Made by a program: the position numbers and the translations under genes. From Clostridia bacterium (lineage in GTDB: Bacteria > Bacillota > Clostridia > Oscillospirales > CAG-272): a stretch of 15,685 nucleotides of DNA. The notes beneath the pieces are model-generated. The model was given only the letters and a program-made list of their open reading frames with translations. It had not been told where the DNA came from and did no database searches. Shown here one piece after another: positions 14,607-15,685 of this stretch. Each line of letters starts with the position of its first letter. Position 1 is the stretch's first letter. Location: assembly GCA_900770605.1 (NCBI GenBank), contig CAAGKS010000082.1, forward strand, positions 1 through 15,685, in the 5' to 3' direction.

Positions 14607-15410
14607 ATGGCTGAATTACACGTACTTACAGAATATAGCCCCTTTGCGATGGGCTTCGTTATTATAACCGATAACAACAGAGCTATTATTATCGACGGCG
14701 GAAGAACGCTTGAGATACACAATATCGAGGCTCACGTTGGAGACAGAGAGGTTGCCGCTTGGATACTTACTCACCCCCACGGAGACCACATTATAGCGTT
14801 CAACCACATGATGTTCAGAGATAATCACCCCATCGCGCAGAGAGCGCAGAAGATAATCTGCAACTTCCACAGCTATGAGTTCCACAAGGCTTGTAACGAG
14901 GCAGAAGGAAGCACCCGATACCTTTTGGAGTTTGAGCAGAATATTGACAAGATTAAGGATCGCTTGATAACTCCCGTTGCAGGTGACAGTATGGAGATCG
15001 ACGGACTTAAATTCGACTTCCTGTTCAGCAGAGATGAGAAGTTCACTGAGAACAGTATCAATGATAGCTGTATCGTGTTCAGAGTTACAGGTGAGAAGAA
15101 GAACGTGCTCTTCCTTGCTGACCTCGGCCCCGTTGCAGGAGACGCTCTCCTTGCGGCTCACGGTGACGCGCTCAAATCCGATATCGTGCAGATGGCTCAC
15201 CACGGACATATGTGCGTAAAGGAAGAGGTTTACAAGGCTATCAATCCCGAGGCGTGCATCTGGTGCGCGGCTTCTTGGCTGTACCAGGAAACTGACCGCG
15301 AGATCAAGCCCGGTATGTTTGGCGTTGCAAGAACGCGTAAGTGGATGGCAGACCTTGGCGTCCAGACACACTACGTTACTAAAGACGGCGACCACATAAT
15401 CGAGATCTAA
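14607..15410 (+). CDS. MBL-fold metallo-hydrolase (ComEC-like metallo-beta-lactamase domain)
   Basis: The 267 residues form a stand-alone metallo-beta-lactamase-fold domain. The metal site HxHxDH is present as THPHGDH (H56, H58, D60, H61); further ligands are probably D in VLFLADLG and H198/H199 in MAHHGH. The order of motifs and the MAHHG segment resemble the soluble domain of ComEC/Rec2, but no membrane segments accompany it. There is no signal peptide, so it acts in the cytoplasm, unlike the upstream surface protein. The start is only three bases after the previous stop, with a GAGAGGG ribosome binding site inside the previous gene, so it is translationally coupled. Fewer ATA codons than in the upstream gene. 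Substrate unknown: phosphodiesters, nucleic acids and lipids are all possible for the family. Confidence 0.88.
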   Translation: MAELHVLTEYSPFAMGFVIITDNNRAIIIDGGRTLEIHNIEAHVGDREVAAWILTHPHGDHIIAFNHMMFRDNHPIAQRAQKIICNFHSYEFHKACNEAEGSTRYLLEFEQNIDKIKDRLITPVAGDSMEIDGLKFDFLFSRDEKFTENSINDSCIVFRVTGEKKNVLFLADLGPVAGDALLAAHGDALKSDIVQMAHHGHMCVKEEVYKAINPEACIWCAASWLYQETDREIKPGMFGVARTRKWMADLGVQTHYVTKDGDHIIEI

Positions 15411-15425
15411 CTTAGGGCTAACCCA

Positions 15426-15487
15426 CTTACTTTTTTGAGAAAAAAGTAAGCAAAAAAAGATTTCACGCTTTTTTGAAAAAAAGCGTG
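15426..15487. repeat. Two A/T-cored perfect hairpins in tandem
   Basis: CTTACTTTTTT/AAAAAAGTAAG (15426-15436, 15440-15450, loop GAG) and CACGCTTTTTT/AAAAAAGCGTG (15464-15474, 15477-15487). Each has an 11-base perfect stem whose inner part is a T-run facing an A-run. On the minus strand T-runs follow the stems, so they could act as terminators for that strand. Confidence 0.75.
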
Positions 15488-15524
15488 GCAAAAAACTTTC
15501 AACTAAATAAGGATTAAAGCGTTA

Positions 15525-15574
15525 TTGGTGGAGTTTCCGAATTTGTTTCGGGCGCTCCACCAACTTTATTTTAT
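15525..15574 (+). terminator. Probable terminator of the regulator operon
   Basis: TTGGTGGAG (15525-15533) pairs with CTCCACCAA (15555-15563); inside it CCGAA pairs with TTCGG. The stem is followed by CTTTATTTTATT. It lies 115 bases after the MBL gene stop, a long tail, so assignment to this operon is likely but not certain. Confidence 0.65.
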
Positions 15575-15590
15575 TCAGTTCTCACTCTTC

Positions 15591-15670
15591 AAAGTTTTTG
15601 ATCAAACTTTTTCCCAAAAAGTTTGCAGGTTCTAAGGGCGGCGCCCTTAGCCGCTCTCCGCAGAGAGCGG
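15591..15670. repeat. Run of three palindromes, clostridial intergenic repeat type
   Basis: AAACTTTTT/AAAAAGTTT (15604-15624, loop CCC), with an alternative AAAGTTT/AAACTTT pairing from 15591; CTAAGGGCG/CGCCCTTAG (15632-15650); CCGCTCTC/GAGAGCGG (15651-15670, loop CGCA). This chain resembles dispersed intergenic sequence I recall from Oscillospiraceae-type genomes. It may continue past the right edge. No gene is seen in 15411-15685. Confidence 0.65.
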
Positions 15671-15685
15671 AAATCCTTTGCGGTC

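Noticed and set aside
14616..15491. 291-codon open frame antisense to the MBL gene
   Set aside because: The plus-strand frame has the full HxHxDH metal site and operon context; the antisense frame has no recognisable motif and begins in the palindrome region.
15426..15670. CRISPR array
   Set aside because: The palindromes differ from each other, spacing is irregular and there are no identical repeats or cas genes.
1..15685. tRNA, rRNA, prophage or transposase genes
   Set aside because: No such signature was recognised in either strand.

Overview
The window looks like chromosomal DNA of an anaerobic, Gram-positive-type Bacillota, most likely an uncultured gut Clostridia. The basis is purine-rich AGGAGG-type ribosome binding sites, sigma-A-type promoters (four of the five called here have 17-base spacers and TATAAT -10 boxes; the tcdA -10 is TAAAAT), a TepA-type ClpP homologue, a type III glutamine synthetase, a GGGtGRT/NifU-like pair, and surface proteins and hairpin-rich intergenic repeats of a style familiar from Clostridia genomes. 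The species cannot be named from the sequence.

Layout. (1) Bases 1-1931, minus strand: a strong promoter (1903-1931) drives pduL (phosphotransacylase), a NifU-like Fe-S scaffold protein and a GGGtGRT-family protein that runs off the left edge. (2) 1991-3452: tepA (+) and tcdA (-) converge and overlap by 38 bases; tcdA has its own TTGACA promoter. (3) 3522-8942, plus strand: a perfect-consensus promoter precedes a two-gene cassette, an RfbH-type sugar 3-dehydrase and a thiamine-diphosphate enzyme of the YerE/acetolactate synthase type, joined by a 4-base overlap; glnN follows 38 bases later. (4) 9034-11260: a strongly promoted gene for a secreted beta-helix/GLUG-like surface protein with its own terminator. 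(5) 11261-11689: a gene-free stretch with palindromic repeat remnants and a regulator promoter. (6) 11690-15410: a tight operon of an AraC-family regulator, a secreted endonuclease/exonuclease/phosphatase-family surface protein and a cytoplasmic MBL-fold hydrolase. (7) 15411-15685: gene-free, a run of six palindromes.

How the parts may work together. The most suggestive signal is in regions 4-6. A 13-base element, GTCCGTATTTTTA, is present twice, 21 bases apart and abutting the -35 box of the surface-protein promoter (9034-9067), and once more upstream of the AraC-family gene (11566-11578). A direct repeat two helical turns apart next to -35 is the arrangement expected for an AraC-family activator, so the regulator may control both its own operon and the neighbouring surface protein. 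Both secreted proteins also end in the same kind of C-terminal signal: a GCGS-x-IG motif, a hydrophobic stretch and a charged tail. The proposal is therefore a small AraC-controlled surface regulon with a non-LPXTG anchoring or sorting signal. The two identical motif sets and the two tails are seen directly; the functional link is inference.

The second notable item is the rfbH/YerE-like cassette: enzymes that in Yersinia build a branched 3,6-dideoxy sugar stand here alone, without the usual nucleotide-sugar synthesis genes, next to core nitrogen metabolism.
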